The notes under the pieces were generated by a model, which was not told where the DNA came from, did no database searches, and saw only the letters and a list, made by a program, of their open reading frames with translations. Below, piece after piece: positions 55,052-63,108 of a stretch of DNA of 64,000 nt. The DNA comes from Prolixibacteraceae bacterium (GTDB taxonomy: Bacteria > Bacteroidota > Bacteroidia > Bacteroidales > Prolixibacteraceae), in NCBI GenBank assembly GCA_019459525.1, contig JAIBEY010000069.1, forward strand, positions 54,106 through 118,105. The letters are read 5' to 3'. Each line of letters opens with the position of its first letter. The first letter of the stretch is position 1. The position numbers were made by a program, and so were the translations under genes.

Positions 55052-56800
55052 ATGGCAACAAATCAGGAAGTTTTAGAAAGTGTAAAACAGAAAGCAGCCG
55101 AATGGTTGACTGATGTTTACGATGAAGCAACAAAGGCTGAAGTCCGCCGCCTGCTCGATCAGGAAGATACCACCGAATTGGTTGATTCATTTTATCGCGA
55201 TCTCGAATTTGGTACCGGTGGCCTTCGTGGCATTATGGGTGTTGGAACCAACCGCATGAATATTTACACCGTTGGAGCAGCAACTCAGGGCTTGAGCAAT
55301 TACCTGAAAAAAGTATTCTCAGATCTTCCGGAAATTAAAGTTGCCATTGGGTACGATTGCCGAAATAATAGTCGCTTATTTTCCGAAACCAGTGCCGAAA
55401 TTTTTTCTGCGAATGGCATAAAAGTTTACCTGTTCGAAGATTTACGCCCTACTCCTGAATTGTCATTTGCTATTCGCGAGTTGGGCTGCCAGAGCGGAAT
55501 TATCCTGACGGCCTCTCATAATCCGAAGGAATACAATGGATATAAAGCATATTGGGATGATGGTTCTCAGATTGTGTCGCCTCACGACGAAAACATCATC
55601 GATGAGGTTTTGAAAGTAAAAGCTGCCGACATCAAATTCAAAGGCGATAAGCGTTTAATTACCATTATGGGTGCCGATATGGATAATCTGTTCCTCGAAA
55701 AAGTGAAAACGGTTTCCATTTCGCCTGAAGTTGTTCAGCGGCAGAAAGATTTAAAGATTGTTTACACCCCCATTCACGGAACAGGTGTTCGGCTGATCCC
55801 TGCGGCTCTTCGTGCATTTGGCTTTACCAACATCATCAATGTTCCTGAACAGGATGTCGTAAGCGGCAATTTCCCGACTGTCGTTTCTCCTAATCCTGAG
55901 GAAACCGCTGCCCTCGAAATGGCTGTGGCCAAAGCCGTTGAAGTCGATGCTGATGTAGTTCTGGCTTCCGATCCTGATGCTGACCGCATTGGTGTGGCTG
56001 TTAAAAACGACAAAGGTAAATTCGTTATCCTGAATGGAAATCAGACAGCTTTGGTATTTATTTATTACATCATTAGTAAACGTAAAGAAAGTGGTAAGCT
56101 GACCGGAAACGAGTTTGTGGTTAAAACCATTGTAACCACTGAGCTGATTGCCAAAATTGCTGAGCAAAACAAGGTCGATTTCTACGATGTGTTTACTGGT
56201 TTTAAATACATTGCCGAAGTCATCCGCGATTTGGAAGGCAAGAAAGTTTACATCGGTGGTGGCGAAGAAAGCTTCGGATTTATGCCTGCCGATTTTGTAC
56301 GCGATAAAGATGCCGTTTCGTCGTGTGCGTTGATGGCCGAAATTGTGGCCTGGGCTAAAGATCAGGGTAAATCGCTGTACGAAATGCTGTTGGATATTTA
56401 TATGGAATACGGTTTTTCGCGCGAAAAAATGAAATATGTGGTTCGCAAAGGAAAAACCGGTGCCGAAGAAATTCAGCAGATGATGGTTAATTTTAGGGCT
56501 AACCCACCGAAAGTATTGGGTGGCTCGAAGTTGAAAATCGTAAAAGATTACGATGTAAATATTGCAAAGAACCTGATTACAGGAGAAGAAACCGCAATTG
56601 ATCAGAAATCGACATCCAACGTGTTGCAGTTTTTTACCGAAGACGGAACTAAAATATCGGTTCGTCCTTCAGGCACAGAACCCAAAATTAAATTTTACTT
56701 CGAGGTTGCCGGTGAACTCACCAATCGGGCCGATTACGACACGGTTGAGGCAAAGGCCGATGAAAAAATTGATGCCATTATGAAAGAGCTTGATTTATAG
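55052..56800 (+). CDS. Phosphoglucomutase/phosphomannomutase family protein
   Basis: 582 residues, the long PgcA/Pgm2-type alpha-D-phosphohexomutase. Phosphoserine S155 in ILTASHNPKEYNGYK, metal-binding D307/D309/D311 in SDPDADRIG, sugar-binding GGEESFGFMP, and phosphate-binding RPSGTEPKIKFYF at the C terminus. It interconverts glucose-6-phosphate and glucose-1-phosphate (or the mannose forms), and so supplies the substrate of RfbA and of UDP-glucose synthesis. This fits its place 7 bases after rfbD as last gene of the sugar operon. Confidence 0.93.
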   Translation: MATNQEVLESVKQKAAEWLTDVYDEATKAEVRRLLDQEDTTELVDSFYRDLEFGTGGLRGIMGVGTNRMNIYTVGAATQGLSNYLKKVFSDLPEIKVAIGYDCRNNSRLFSETSAEIFSANGIKVYLFEDLRPTPELSFAIRELGCQSGIILTASHNPKEYNGYKAYWDDGSQIVSPHDENIIDEVLKVKAADIKFKGDKRLITIMGADMDNLFLEKVKTVSISPEVVQRQKDLKIVYTPIHGTGVRLIPAALRAFGFTNIINVPEQDVVSGNFPTVVSPNPEETAALEMAVAKAVEVDADVVLASDPDADRIGVAVKNDKGKFVILNGNQTALVFIYYIISKRKESGKLTGNEFVVKTIVTTELIAKIAEQNKVDFYDVFTGFKYIAEVIRDLEGKKVYIGGGEESFGFMPADFVRDKDAVSSCALMAEIVAWAKDQGKSLYEMLLDIYMEYGFSREKMKYVVRKGKTGAEEIQQMMVNFRANPPKVLGGSKLKIVKDYDVNIAKNLITGEETAIDQKSTSNVLQFFTEDGTKISVRPSGTEPKIKFYFEVAGELTNRADYDTVEAKADEKIDAIMKELDL

Positions 56801-56843
56801 TAAAAAGTGAATTTTGATAATTAAAACTAAAAAACCAATTAAA

Positions 56844-57599
56844 ATGAAACGTGTATTTATTTCGGCAGTAGGCGTATTGGCCATAACTGCAACTTTTGCT
56901 CAGGGAAGGACTGATTTCCCGATGAAACCTGAGATGACTGAAATCTGGGATCCTGAAATTTCAGTAATTACTCCTGGAGCTACTCCTCTTGATGCACCAT
57001 CCGACGCTGTTGTGTTGTTTGATGGTCAAAACCTGAGTGCTGAATGGACAAACAATGATGGAAATGAACCGGGCTGGAACGTGGCTGATGGTTGTGTGAC
57101 AGTAAAAAGAGGTACCGGAATCATCAAAACCAAACGTCAGTTCAACGATTTTCAGCTTCACATCGAGTGGCGTTCGCCTGCCGAAGTAATTGGCGAAAGC
57201 CAGGGACGTGGCAACAGCGGCGTTTTCCTTCAGGGTATTTACGAAGTTCAGGTGTTGGATAATTTCAACAACCGCACGTATCGTAACGGTCAGGCCGGTA
57301 GTTTGTACAAACAACACCCACCGCTGGTAAATGCGTGTAAAGCGCCGGGCGTATGGCAGGTTTACGACATCATTTATACCGCTCCGCGTTTTAACCCAAA
57401 CGGAACTTATTTTACGCCTCCAACAGTAACTGTGCTTCATAATGGTGTTTTGGTGCAAAATCATGTGGCGTTGCGTGGGCCAACCGAATACATCGGAATT
57501 CCTGAATATACAGTAAAACCTCATGGAGCCGGACCAATCATCCTTCAGGATCATGGAAATCCGGTAAGCTTCCGGAATATCTGGATCCGCGAGCTGTAA
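56844..57599 (+). CDS. Secreted DUF1080 protein (3-keto-disaccharide hydrolase-like)
   Basis: 251 residues from the ATG at 56844, where a signal peptide begins (MKRVFISAVGVLAITATFAQ); a start 30 bases earlier would spoil it. The rest is one DUF1080 concanavalin-like jelly roll: VVLFDGQNLSAEWTN (about 56-70), WNVADGCVTVKRGTGII, FQLHIEWRSP (about 104-113), the conserved GRGNSGVFLQGIYEVQVLD (about 120-138) and ISFRNIWIREL-like end. Some members hydrolyse 3-keto-glycosides. It has no type IX tail and is followed by a terminator. Confidence 0.88.
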   Translation: MKRVFISAVGVLAITATFAQGRTDFPMKPEMTEIWDPEISVITPGATPLDAPSDAVVLFDGQNLSAEWTNNDGNEPGWNVADGCVTVKRGTGIIKTKRQFNDFQLHIEWRSPAEVIGESQGRGNSGVFLQGIYEVQVLDNFNNRTYRNGQAGSLYKQHPPLVNACKAPGVWQVYDIIYTAPRFNPNGTYFTPPTVTVLHNGVLVQNHVALRGPTEYIGIPEYTVKPHGAGPIILQDHGNPVSFRNIWIREL

Positions 57600-57608
57600 T
57601 CGTATCAG

Positions 57609-57644
57609 GCAAAGCTTTCTGCAAACAGGAAGCTTTGCTCTTTT
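57609..57644 (+). terminator. Rho-independent terminator after the DUF1080 gene
   Basis: GCAAAGCTTTCTG and CAGGAAGCTTTGC pair in a 13-bp stem (one wobble) around a CAAA loop, followed by TCTTTT. It lies 10 bases after the stop codon and ends the upstream transcription unit. Confidence 0.8.
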
Positions 57645-57670
57645 CAAACTAACTGACTAACCACAACCAA

Positions 57671-59284
57671 ATGTCTTCACGCCCGAAGTTTATCTTCATC
57701 ACGCTGTTTTTTTTCCTTATTGCTTCATTCGTTTTTTCACAAACATTTACCTCATCCAACCTTCCACTGGTTGTAATTAATACAAACGGACGGGCAATTG
57801 TTGATGAGTCGAAAACTATTGTTGACTTTGGTATCATCTGGAATGGAGCGGGAATGCGAAATTCATTGACCGACCTAAAGAATAATTTTAACGGGAAAGT
57901 TGGTATCGAAATCCGGGGTTCCTCCTCACAAATGTTTCCCAAGAAAAGTTATGGTTTCGAAACAAAATCGGCCGCTGGGCTCGATGTGGATGTTTCGTTG
58001 TTAGGACTGCCCGAAGAGAACGATTGGATTCTTTATGCTCCTTATACCGATAAAACCATGATTCGGGATGTGTTGACTTATACGCTCGATGCTGCATTGG
58101 GGCATTGGTCGCCGCGTTGCCGGTACGTCGAACTTTTCCTGAACAACCAATATCAGGGAGTTTATGTACTGATGGAAAAGATTAAGCGGAATAAAAACCG
58201 TGTTGACATTGCCAAATTATTAACTACCGATAATTCAGGAGAAGACCTGACCGGCGGCTATATTCTAAAAATTGATAAAACCACCGGGGAAAGCGGGAGC
58301 GATGGTTGGTATTCCAGTTATTACAATGCGACAGGAAAGACTTTTTACCAGTACGATTATCCGAAAGCAAAAGAAATTACCAGCACGCAAAAAACATACA
58401 TCCGGACGTGGGTGCAAAACATGGAGAATGCCTTGTATTCCGGAAAGTATGCCGGTACGGGAAATTACCACGAATACCTGAACGACTCATCGTTTATCGA
58501 TTTCATGATTATAAATGAAATGGCTAAAAACGTGGATGGTTATCGCCTGAGTTCTTTTTTATACAAAGGCAAAAATGACCGGATAAACTGCGGCCCGATC
58601 TGGGATTTTAACCTTACCTACGGAAATGCTGATTATTATAATGGCTGGATTGCTACGGGATTTCAGTACCAGGCCAATCTGGGCACTGATGGATGGCAAA
58701 ATCCGTTTTGGTGGAATCGGTTGATGGCAGATCCGGAGTACGTTAAAAAGTTGAAAATACGATGGACTTCACTCCGGAAAAAAGAACTGTCCAATCAGCG
58801 GGTTACTTTTGTGATCGATAGTTTAACCAGCCTGATTTCGGAAGCAAAGGACCGCAATTACCAGAAGTGGACTCAGGTTATTGGCTACCATGTTTGGCCC
58901 AATTATTATGTGGGGCGCAGCTACAGTGATGAAGTAAACTGGATGAAAAACTGGATTAGTCAGCGGTTGGTTTGGCTCGACCAACAGTGGCCCTACACGG
59001 TTACGGGTAGCGATGAGCTGTTGACCGCTCAATCGCATTCCATTTATCCAAATCCGTTTGTTAACCGTTTGACGGTACAACTTGCTTCTGCACAAAGCGG
59101 CGAAGTTGTTGCAGAACTGTACAACTCGGGAGGAATACTGGTCAGTAAAAGCAAAGCTACTATTCAGAACGGCGAAATCCAGCTCAACTTTTCAGGAAGT
59201 AAATTACTCACAGGACTTTATACCATCCGGCTTACGCGCAACAATCGGGTTTTGCTCACCGAAAAGATTGTGAAAACGCTTTGA
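57671..59284 (+). CDS. Secreted CotH kinase family protein with type IX sorting domain
   Basis: 537 residues. Signal peptide (SSRPKFIFITLFFFLIASFV, cleavage near VFSQ). The CotH region covers about 30-440: GIEIRGSSSQMFPKKSYGFE (about 77-96, given here in 20 residues), VYVLMEKIKRNKNRVDI (about 158-174), and CGPIWDFNLTYGNADY (about 304-319), with the Asp expected to bind metal in CotH kinases. The last 80 residues (SIYPNPFVNRLTVQ through GLYTIRLTRNNRVLLTEKIVK) are a type IX C-terminal sorting domain, so it is exported to the surface. Spore-coat CotH is a protein kinase; the role of exported bacterial forms is unsettled. Confidence 0.88.
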   Translation: MSSRPKFIFITLFFFLIASFVFSQTFTSSNLPLVVINTNGRAIVDESKTIVDFGIIWNGAGMRNSLTDLKNNFNGKVGIEIRGSSSQMFPKKSYGFETKSAAGLDVDVSLLGLPEENDWILYAPYTDKTMIRDVLTYTLDAALGHWSPRCRYVELFLNNQYQGVYVLMEKIKRNKNRVDIAKLLTTDNSGEDLTGGYILKIDKTTGESGSDGWYSSYYNATGKTFYQYDYPKAKEITSTQKTYIRTWVQNMENALYSGKYAGTGNYHEYLNDSSFIDFMIINEMAKNVDGYRLSSFLYKGKNDRINCGPIWDFNLTYGNADYYNGWIATGFQYQANLGTDGWQNPFWWNRLMADPEYVKKLKIRWTSLRKKELSNQRVTFVIDSLTSLISEAKDRNYQKWTQVIGYHVWPNYYVGRSYSDEVNWMKNWISQRLVWLDQQWPYTVTGSDELLTAQSHSIYPNPFVNRLTVQLASAQSGEVVAELYNSGGILVSKSKATIQNGEIQLNFSGSKLLTGLYTIRLTRNNRVLLTEKIVKTL

Positions 59285-59406
59285 TCAGAAATCGTGTTTT
59301 TACCTGAACACTGCGACTGAACACTTGCTTTTCCCGCTCTACCTTACTTTTTTCTTACTTCTGTTTCTCCTGATGGGTAAGCCGATTCTCCGGAATGTTT
59401 TTTGTC

Positions 59407-59414
59407 TATCTTTG
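59407..59414 (+). promoter_or_regulatory. Bacteroidota -7 element deciding the guaA start
   Basis: TATCTTTG matches TAnnTTTG and lies 23 bases before the ATG at 59438. An earlier in-frame ATG at 59402 lies upstream of this element and would not be transcribed from it, which supports the later start. Confidence 0.55.
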
Positions 59415-59437
59415 CGCCAACTCAAAAAACAAGTCTG

Positions 59438-60967
59438 ATGCAGGAAAAAATTCTTATCCTCGATTTTGGTTCGCAATACACGCAATTGATTGGCCGCCGT
59501 GTGAGGGAGTTGAACGTTTATTGCGAAATCTACCCGTATAACCATTATCCCGCGATTGACGAAACCGTAAAAGGTGTCATTTTATCCGGAAGTCCTTTCT
59601 CTGTGCGAGATGCCAATGCCCCAAAACCCGATTTGTCGTTGATTAAAGGCAAAATGCCTTTGCTCGGCGTTTGCTATGGCGCGCAATACCTGTCGCATTT
59701 TTTTGGCGGCGAAGTGGCTCTTTCCAATTCGCGCGAATACGGACGTGCCAACCTCGGATTTGTTGATCAGTCGAACCAACTTTTTAAAAATATCAGTCAG
59801 CATTCGCAGGTGTGGATGTCGCATGCCGATACTATTGTGCGCATTCCTGAAAATTACAAGGTAATTGCCAGCACCGCCGATGTGGAATACGCTGCTTACC
59901 AGATTGAAGGCGAGCAAACGTTTGCCATTCAGTTTCATCCTGAAGTGTATCATACCACCGAAGGAACCGAGCTCCTGAAAAATTATGTGGTCGATATTTG
60001 TGGCTGCAAACAGGATTGGACTCCGGATTCGTTTATCGAAACCACAGTGAAAGAACTAAAAGCCAAACTGGGCAACGACCGCGTTGTTCTTGGACTTTCA
60101 GGAGGGGTTGATTCAACAGTTGCAGGTGTGCTTTTGAACCGTGCCATTGGCGCCAACCTGACTTGTATTTTTGTCGATAACGGATTGCTTCGCAAAGACG
60201 AATTTCAGCAGGTACTGGATTCATACCAGCACATGGGCCTGAATGTAATTGGCGTTGATGCCCGTCAGAAATTCTGGGACGATCTGGCCGGAATTACCGA
60301 CCCGGAGAAAAAACGTAAAACGATTGGTCGCGACTTCATTGAAGTGTTCGATGTGGAAGCGCACAAAATACAGGATGTAAAATGGTTGGCACAGGGAACG
60401 ATTTATCCCGATGTGATTGAGTCGGTTTCGGTAAACGGACCATCGGCAACCATTAAATCGCACCACAATGTGGGCGGGCTGCCCGAAAAAATGCACCTGA
60501 AAGTGGTTGAACCACTGAAATTACTGTTTAAAGACGAAGTGCGCAGGGTGGGGAAGGCGCTCGGGATTAATCCTGAACTGCTTGGCCGCCATCCGTTTCC
60601 GGGACCCGGATTAGGCATTCGTATTTTGAGCGACGTGACTCCCGAGAAAGTACGTATTCTTCAGGAAGCCGATGCCATTTTCATTAACGGCTTAAAAGAA
60701 TGGGGATTGTACGATAAAGTCTGGCAGGCAGGTGTTATGCTACTTCCGGTTCAATCGGTGGGGGTAATGGGCGACGAACGTACCTACGAAAACGTGGTTG
60801 CCTTGCGTGCCGTGGCTTCAACCGACGGAATGACTGCCGACTGGGTGCATCTTCCGTACGAATTTCTGGCCAAAATGTCGAACGAAATCATCAACAAGGT
60901 GCGCGGAATCAACCGCGTTGTATATGATATCAGCTCAAAACCACCGGCAACTATCGAGTGGGAATAG
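59438..60967 (+). CDS. guaA: GMP synthase (glutamine-hydrolysing)
   Basis: 509 residues from the ATG at 59438, giving the usual N terminus [20 protein letters not shown]. Class I glutamine amidotransferase with C79 in [11 protein letters not shown] and H167/E169 in [13 protein letters not shown] pyrophosphatase P-loop SGGVDS (221-226); C-terminal dimerisation domain with [13 protein letters not shown] and the final KPPATIEWE. It converts XMP to GMP, the last step of guanine nucleotide synthesis. It is a single-gene unit with a promoter element upstream and a strong terminator 80 bases after the stop. Confidence 0.96.
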   Translation: MQEKILILDFGSQYTQLIGRRVRELNVYCEIYPYNHYPAIDETVKGVILSGSPFSVRDANAPKPDLSLIKGKMPLLGVCYGAQYLSHFFGGEVALSNSREYGRANLGFVDQSNQLFKNISQHSQVWMSHADTIVRIPENYKVIASTADVEYAAYQIEGEQTFAIQFHPEVYHTTEGTELLKNYVVDICGCKQDWTPDSFIETTVKELKAKLGNDRVVLGLSGGVDSTVAGVLLNRAIGANLTCIFVDNGLLRKDEFQQVLDSYQHMGLNVIGVDARQKFWDDLAGITDPEKKRKTIGRDFIEVFDVEAHKIQDVKWLAQGTIYPDVIESVSVNGPSATIKSHHNVGGLPEKMHLKVVEPLKLLFKDEVRRVGKALGINPELLGRHPFPGPGLGIRILSDVTPEKVRILQEADAIFINGLKEWGLYDKVWQAGVMLLPVQSVGVMGDERTYENVVALRAVASTDGMTADWVHLPYEFLAKMSNEIINKVRGINRVVYDISSKPPATIEWE

Positions 60968-61000
60968 AAAACAGTGATCAGTCACAGTTTTCAGTAAAAA

Positions 61001-61046
61001 GCGCTGCACTAAGCAAAGTCGAAGCGTTGCACTGAGCAAGGTCGAA
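61001..61046. repeat. Tandem repeat of two 23-base units
   Basis: Two adjacent units (61001-61023 and 61024-61046) agree at 20 of 23 positions, all differences being transitions; they share GCACT-AGCAA-GTCGAA. The phrase CACTGAGCAAGGTCGAAG recalls dispersed intergenic repeats of the CACTGAGCnnnGTCGAAG type known from many environmental genomes. It lies between guaA and its terminator. Confidence 0.6.
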
Positions 61047-61050
61047 GTGT

Positions 61051-61084
61051 GCAAAAAGGAGGTTCCGTTGAGCCTCCTTTTTGC
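61051..61084 (+). terminator. Strong rho-independent terminator after guaA
   Basis: GCAAAAAGGAGG (61051-61062) and CCTCCTTTTTGC (61073-61084) form a perfect 12-bp stem around a 10-base loop, with a T run inside the 3' arm. It can work in both directions. Confidence 0.8.
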
Positions 61085-61122
61085 GTATGTACAATGCACA
61101 AAAGTCAGGATTTCGCTCTTAG

Positions 61123-61155
61123 AGTGAGGGTTTCACTCGAAGTGAAGCCCTCACT
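61123..61155. repeat. 15-bp inverted repeat (hairpin)
   Basis: AGTGAGGGTTTCACT and AGTGAAGCCCTCACT form a 15-bp stem with one G-U/mismatch position around a CGA loop. There is no T run after it. It lies at the border between the housekeeping part and the accessory end of the window. Confidence 0.55.
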
Positions 61156-61263
61156 AGGCTTAGCAACCTACTGCCCCAATGATTTCAACTCATGTAATCA
61201 GTTTGTTTTTGTACCTCCCGAAAATATTTTGTAAAATCAGACAGATTGAACATCGAAATTCCC

Positions 61264-61271
61264 TAAATTTG
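61264..61271 (+). promoter_or_regulatory. Possible promoter element for the reverse transcriptase
   Basis: TAAATTTG matches the Bacteroidota -7 consensus. If used, the transcript would carry a leader of about 165 bases before the TTG start at 61442. The -33 box is not convincing. Confidence 0.3.
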
Positions 61272-61325
61272 AAAGGACTTATCCTGGCTGGCTTTGGCGG
61301 ATAAACATCAGAATGGGTGATGCTG

Positions 61326-61388
61326 CGCAATAAAAAGGGTGATAAGGATGAAATACATGCATATTGCGGGAATACAAATGTTAGCAGC
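61326..61388 (+). repeat. Inverted repeats and ATGTTAGCAGC boundary upstream of the reverse transcriptase
   Basis: CGCAATA (61326-61332) and TATTGCG (61362-61368) form an inverted repeat, and GCTGC (61322-61326) can pair with GCAGC (61384-61388). The segment ATGTTAGCAGC (61378-61388) reappears in inverted form as GCTGCCAACAT just after the reverse transcriptase (one difference). I read it as the left boundary of a mobile cassette (inference). Confidence 0.4.
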
Positions 61389-61441
61389 AAGCATAGAAAA
61401 CCGCACCGCAATGAGAATACTAAATAAAAAAGGTAAAGATT

Positions 61442-62956
61442 TTGAAAAAATTAACTGAATTAACACATAGTGAAGCGAGACAATATTTTCTGAAACAGGA
61501 GAATTATTGCAATGTTGATTTGCCTAAATATTTTGATTTTCAACCACTTTTAGATGCTTTAGCTCTAAATGGTAATTTAAATAATATTGCACTTGGAGAC
61601 GCAAAAAAAATTGATAGTGTCAATTACAAATTTCTTACAAATAAAGACGGAAAGTTTGCTTGGCGTCCTTTGCAGTTAATTAATCCTGCAATATATGTTA
61701 ACCTTGTAAACAAAATCACAAAGGAAGATAATTGGAGTTTTATTGTGAATCGTTTTAAAAGATTTCAAAAGAACGATAAAATCAAATGTTACAGCATTCC
61801 AATTACTTCAACGACAAATGAAAAATCAGATAAAGCAGGAACTATTTTAAATTGGTGGCAACAAATTGAGCAACAATCATTAGAGCTTTCATTGGATTAT
61901 GATTGTTTTATGAATACTGATATAACTGATTGCTATGGCGCAATTTACACGCATACAATTCCTTGGGCATTACACGGTGAAAAAAGAATTAAAGCCGACT
62001 ACCTTTCGCCGAGCAATCCGAAGAAAAAATTCTTAGGAAATGATATTGATGTTACAATTCAAAGTATGCAGTATTCTCAAACTAATGGAATACCACAAGG
62101 TAGCGTTTTGATGGATTTTATTGCAGAAATAATCTTAGGATATGCTGATGCAAAACTTACAACAAAAATTGAGCTTTATAATAGGAAAGAAAATAAATAC
62201 AAGATAACTGATTATTCAATTTTAAGATACAGAGATGATTATAGGATTTTTGCAACAAACCAAGAGACATTAGTTAAAATTGCGAAATTGTTAACTGAAA
62301 CACTATTTGAATTAAATTTCAAACTCAATTCTCAAAAAACATTTATTTCGGACAATATAGTAAGGGATGTAATTAAGCCAGATAAATTATACTGGAATGA
62401 ATCAAAACAAGGTGAAAAAACCTTGCAAAAACATTTGTTTCTTATTCATTCTTTAGCAGAAAAACATCCAAATTCAGGGAGCTTGTCAACTGCATTAACA
62501 AAATTCTTGGAGGATAGAGTTTATCCATTGAAATTGTTCAAGGAGGAAAATTCAAAAGTTTTGGTCAGTATATTGGTTGATATTGCATTTAAAAATCCAA
62601 GAACATATCCTGTAATAACAGCTATTCTAAGCAAGATTTTGTCTATAGAAGTTGATGCTGAGACAAAATATGGAATCCTTAATTCAATTGAGAGAAAATT
62701 TGATAAAATACCTAATGTTGGACATTTGCAAATTTGGTTACAGCGATTGACAATAAAAACAGATAAGAACAAGAATTATTCTGAAAAGCTTTGTCAAAAG
62801 GTGATTGACAATAATACTTTGATATGGAACATTGGATGGATAAATAATCAATCAGTTAAAGATGTGTTCACAAATAACTCAATTATAAATGAAAAGAAAA
62901 TTGAGGAATTACAGCAAGTAATTGAACCAAATGAAGTTAATGTATTTAGATACTAA
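61442..62956 (+). CDS. Reverse transcriptase of the unknown-group/defence (DRT-like) type
   Basis: 504 residues. The start is a TTG at 61442 with a Shine-Dalgarno-like AAAAAAGG 8 bases before; an in-frame TAA at 61421-61423 rules out a more distant start. The polymerase palm is visible: motif A NTDITDCYGAIYTHTI with D160 and D163, motif B NGIPQGSVLMDF (215-226), catalytic YRDD (263-266) in ILRYRDDYRIFA, then LNFKLNSQKT (291-300). About 190 further residues form a helical C-terminal region without a known motif. There is no group II intron maturase domain and no retron-type neighbour, so it is closest to the solitary reverse transcriptases associated with phage defence; the exact DRT class cannot be told. 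It is strongly AT-rich compared with guaA, a sign of transfer. Confidence 0.82.
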   Translation: MKKLTELTHSEARQYFLKQENYCNVDLPKYFDFQPLLDALALNGNLNNIALGDAKKIDSVNYKFLTNKDGKFAWRPLQLINPAIYVNLVNKITKEDNWSFIVNRFKRFQKNDKIKCYSIPITSTTNEKSDKAGTILNWWQQIEQQSLELSLDYDCFMNTDITDCYGAIYTHTIPWALHGEKRIKADYLSPSNPKKKFLGNDIDVTIQSMQYSQTNGIPQGSVLMDFIAEIILGYADAKLTTKIELYNRKENKYKITDYSILRYRDDYRIFATNQETLVKIAKLLTETLFELNFKLNSQKTFISDNIVRDVIKPDKLYWNESKQGEKTLQKHLFLIHSLAEKHPNSGSLSTALTKFLEDRVYPLKLFKEENSKVLVSILVDIAFKNPRTYPVITAILSKILSIEVDAETKYGILNSIERKFDKIPNVGHLQIWLQRLTIKTDKNKNYSEKLCQKVIDNNTLIWNIGWINNQSVKDVFTNNSIINEKKIEELQQVIEPNEVNVFRY

Positions 62957-62969
62957 AGAATAAATAAAT

Positions 62970-63108
62970 GCCAGCTGCCAACATCATGTATAAAACATTG
63001 GGGTTTAGGTGGTTATTTGAAGTATTCTGCCCCGCATCGGCTTTTGCAACGGCAGACAGTGACGAAGCCCGCAATCCCCAATGTTTTATACATGTATCCG
63101 TTGCAACA
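62970..63108. repeat. attC-like imperfect palindrome after the reverse transcriptase
   Basis: CATGTATAAAACATTGGGG (62985-63003) and CCCCAATGTTTTATACATG (63076-63094) are perfect 19-base inverted arms around a 72-base spacer. Outside the arms lie GCTGCCAAC on the left (62975-62983 region) and CCGTTGCAAC on the right (about 63097-63106), so the element is bounded by AAC...GTT like integron attC sites, although the R boxes match the RYYYAAC/GTTRRRY consensus only in part. It starts 14 bases after the reverse-transcriptase stop. An open frame from 62968 runs through it, but that is chance. Confidence 0.6.

Noticed and set aside
61201..61240. TTTGTACCTCCCG at 61208-61220 as the left arm of a second attC-like element pairing with the stretch before 61378
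   Set aside because: The similarity to the inverse of 61362-61378 is partial with gaps; too weak to list as a second element, though it should be looked at if other copies are found.
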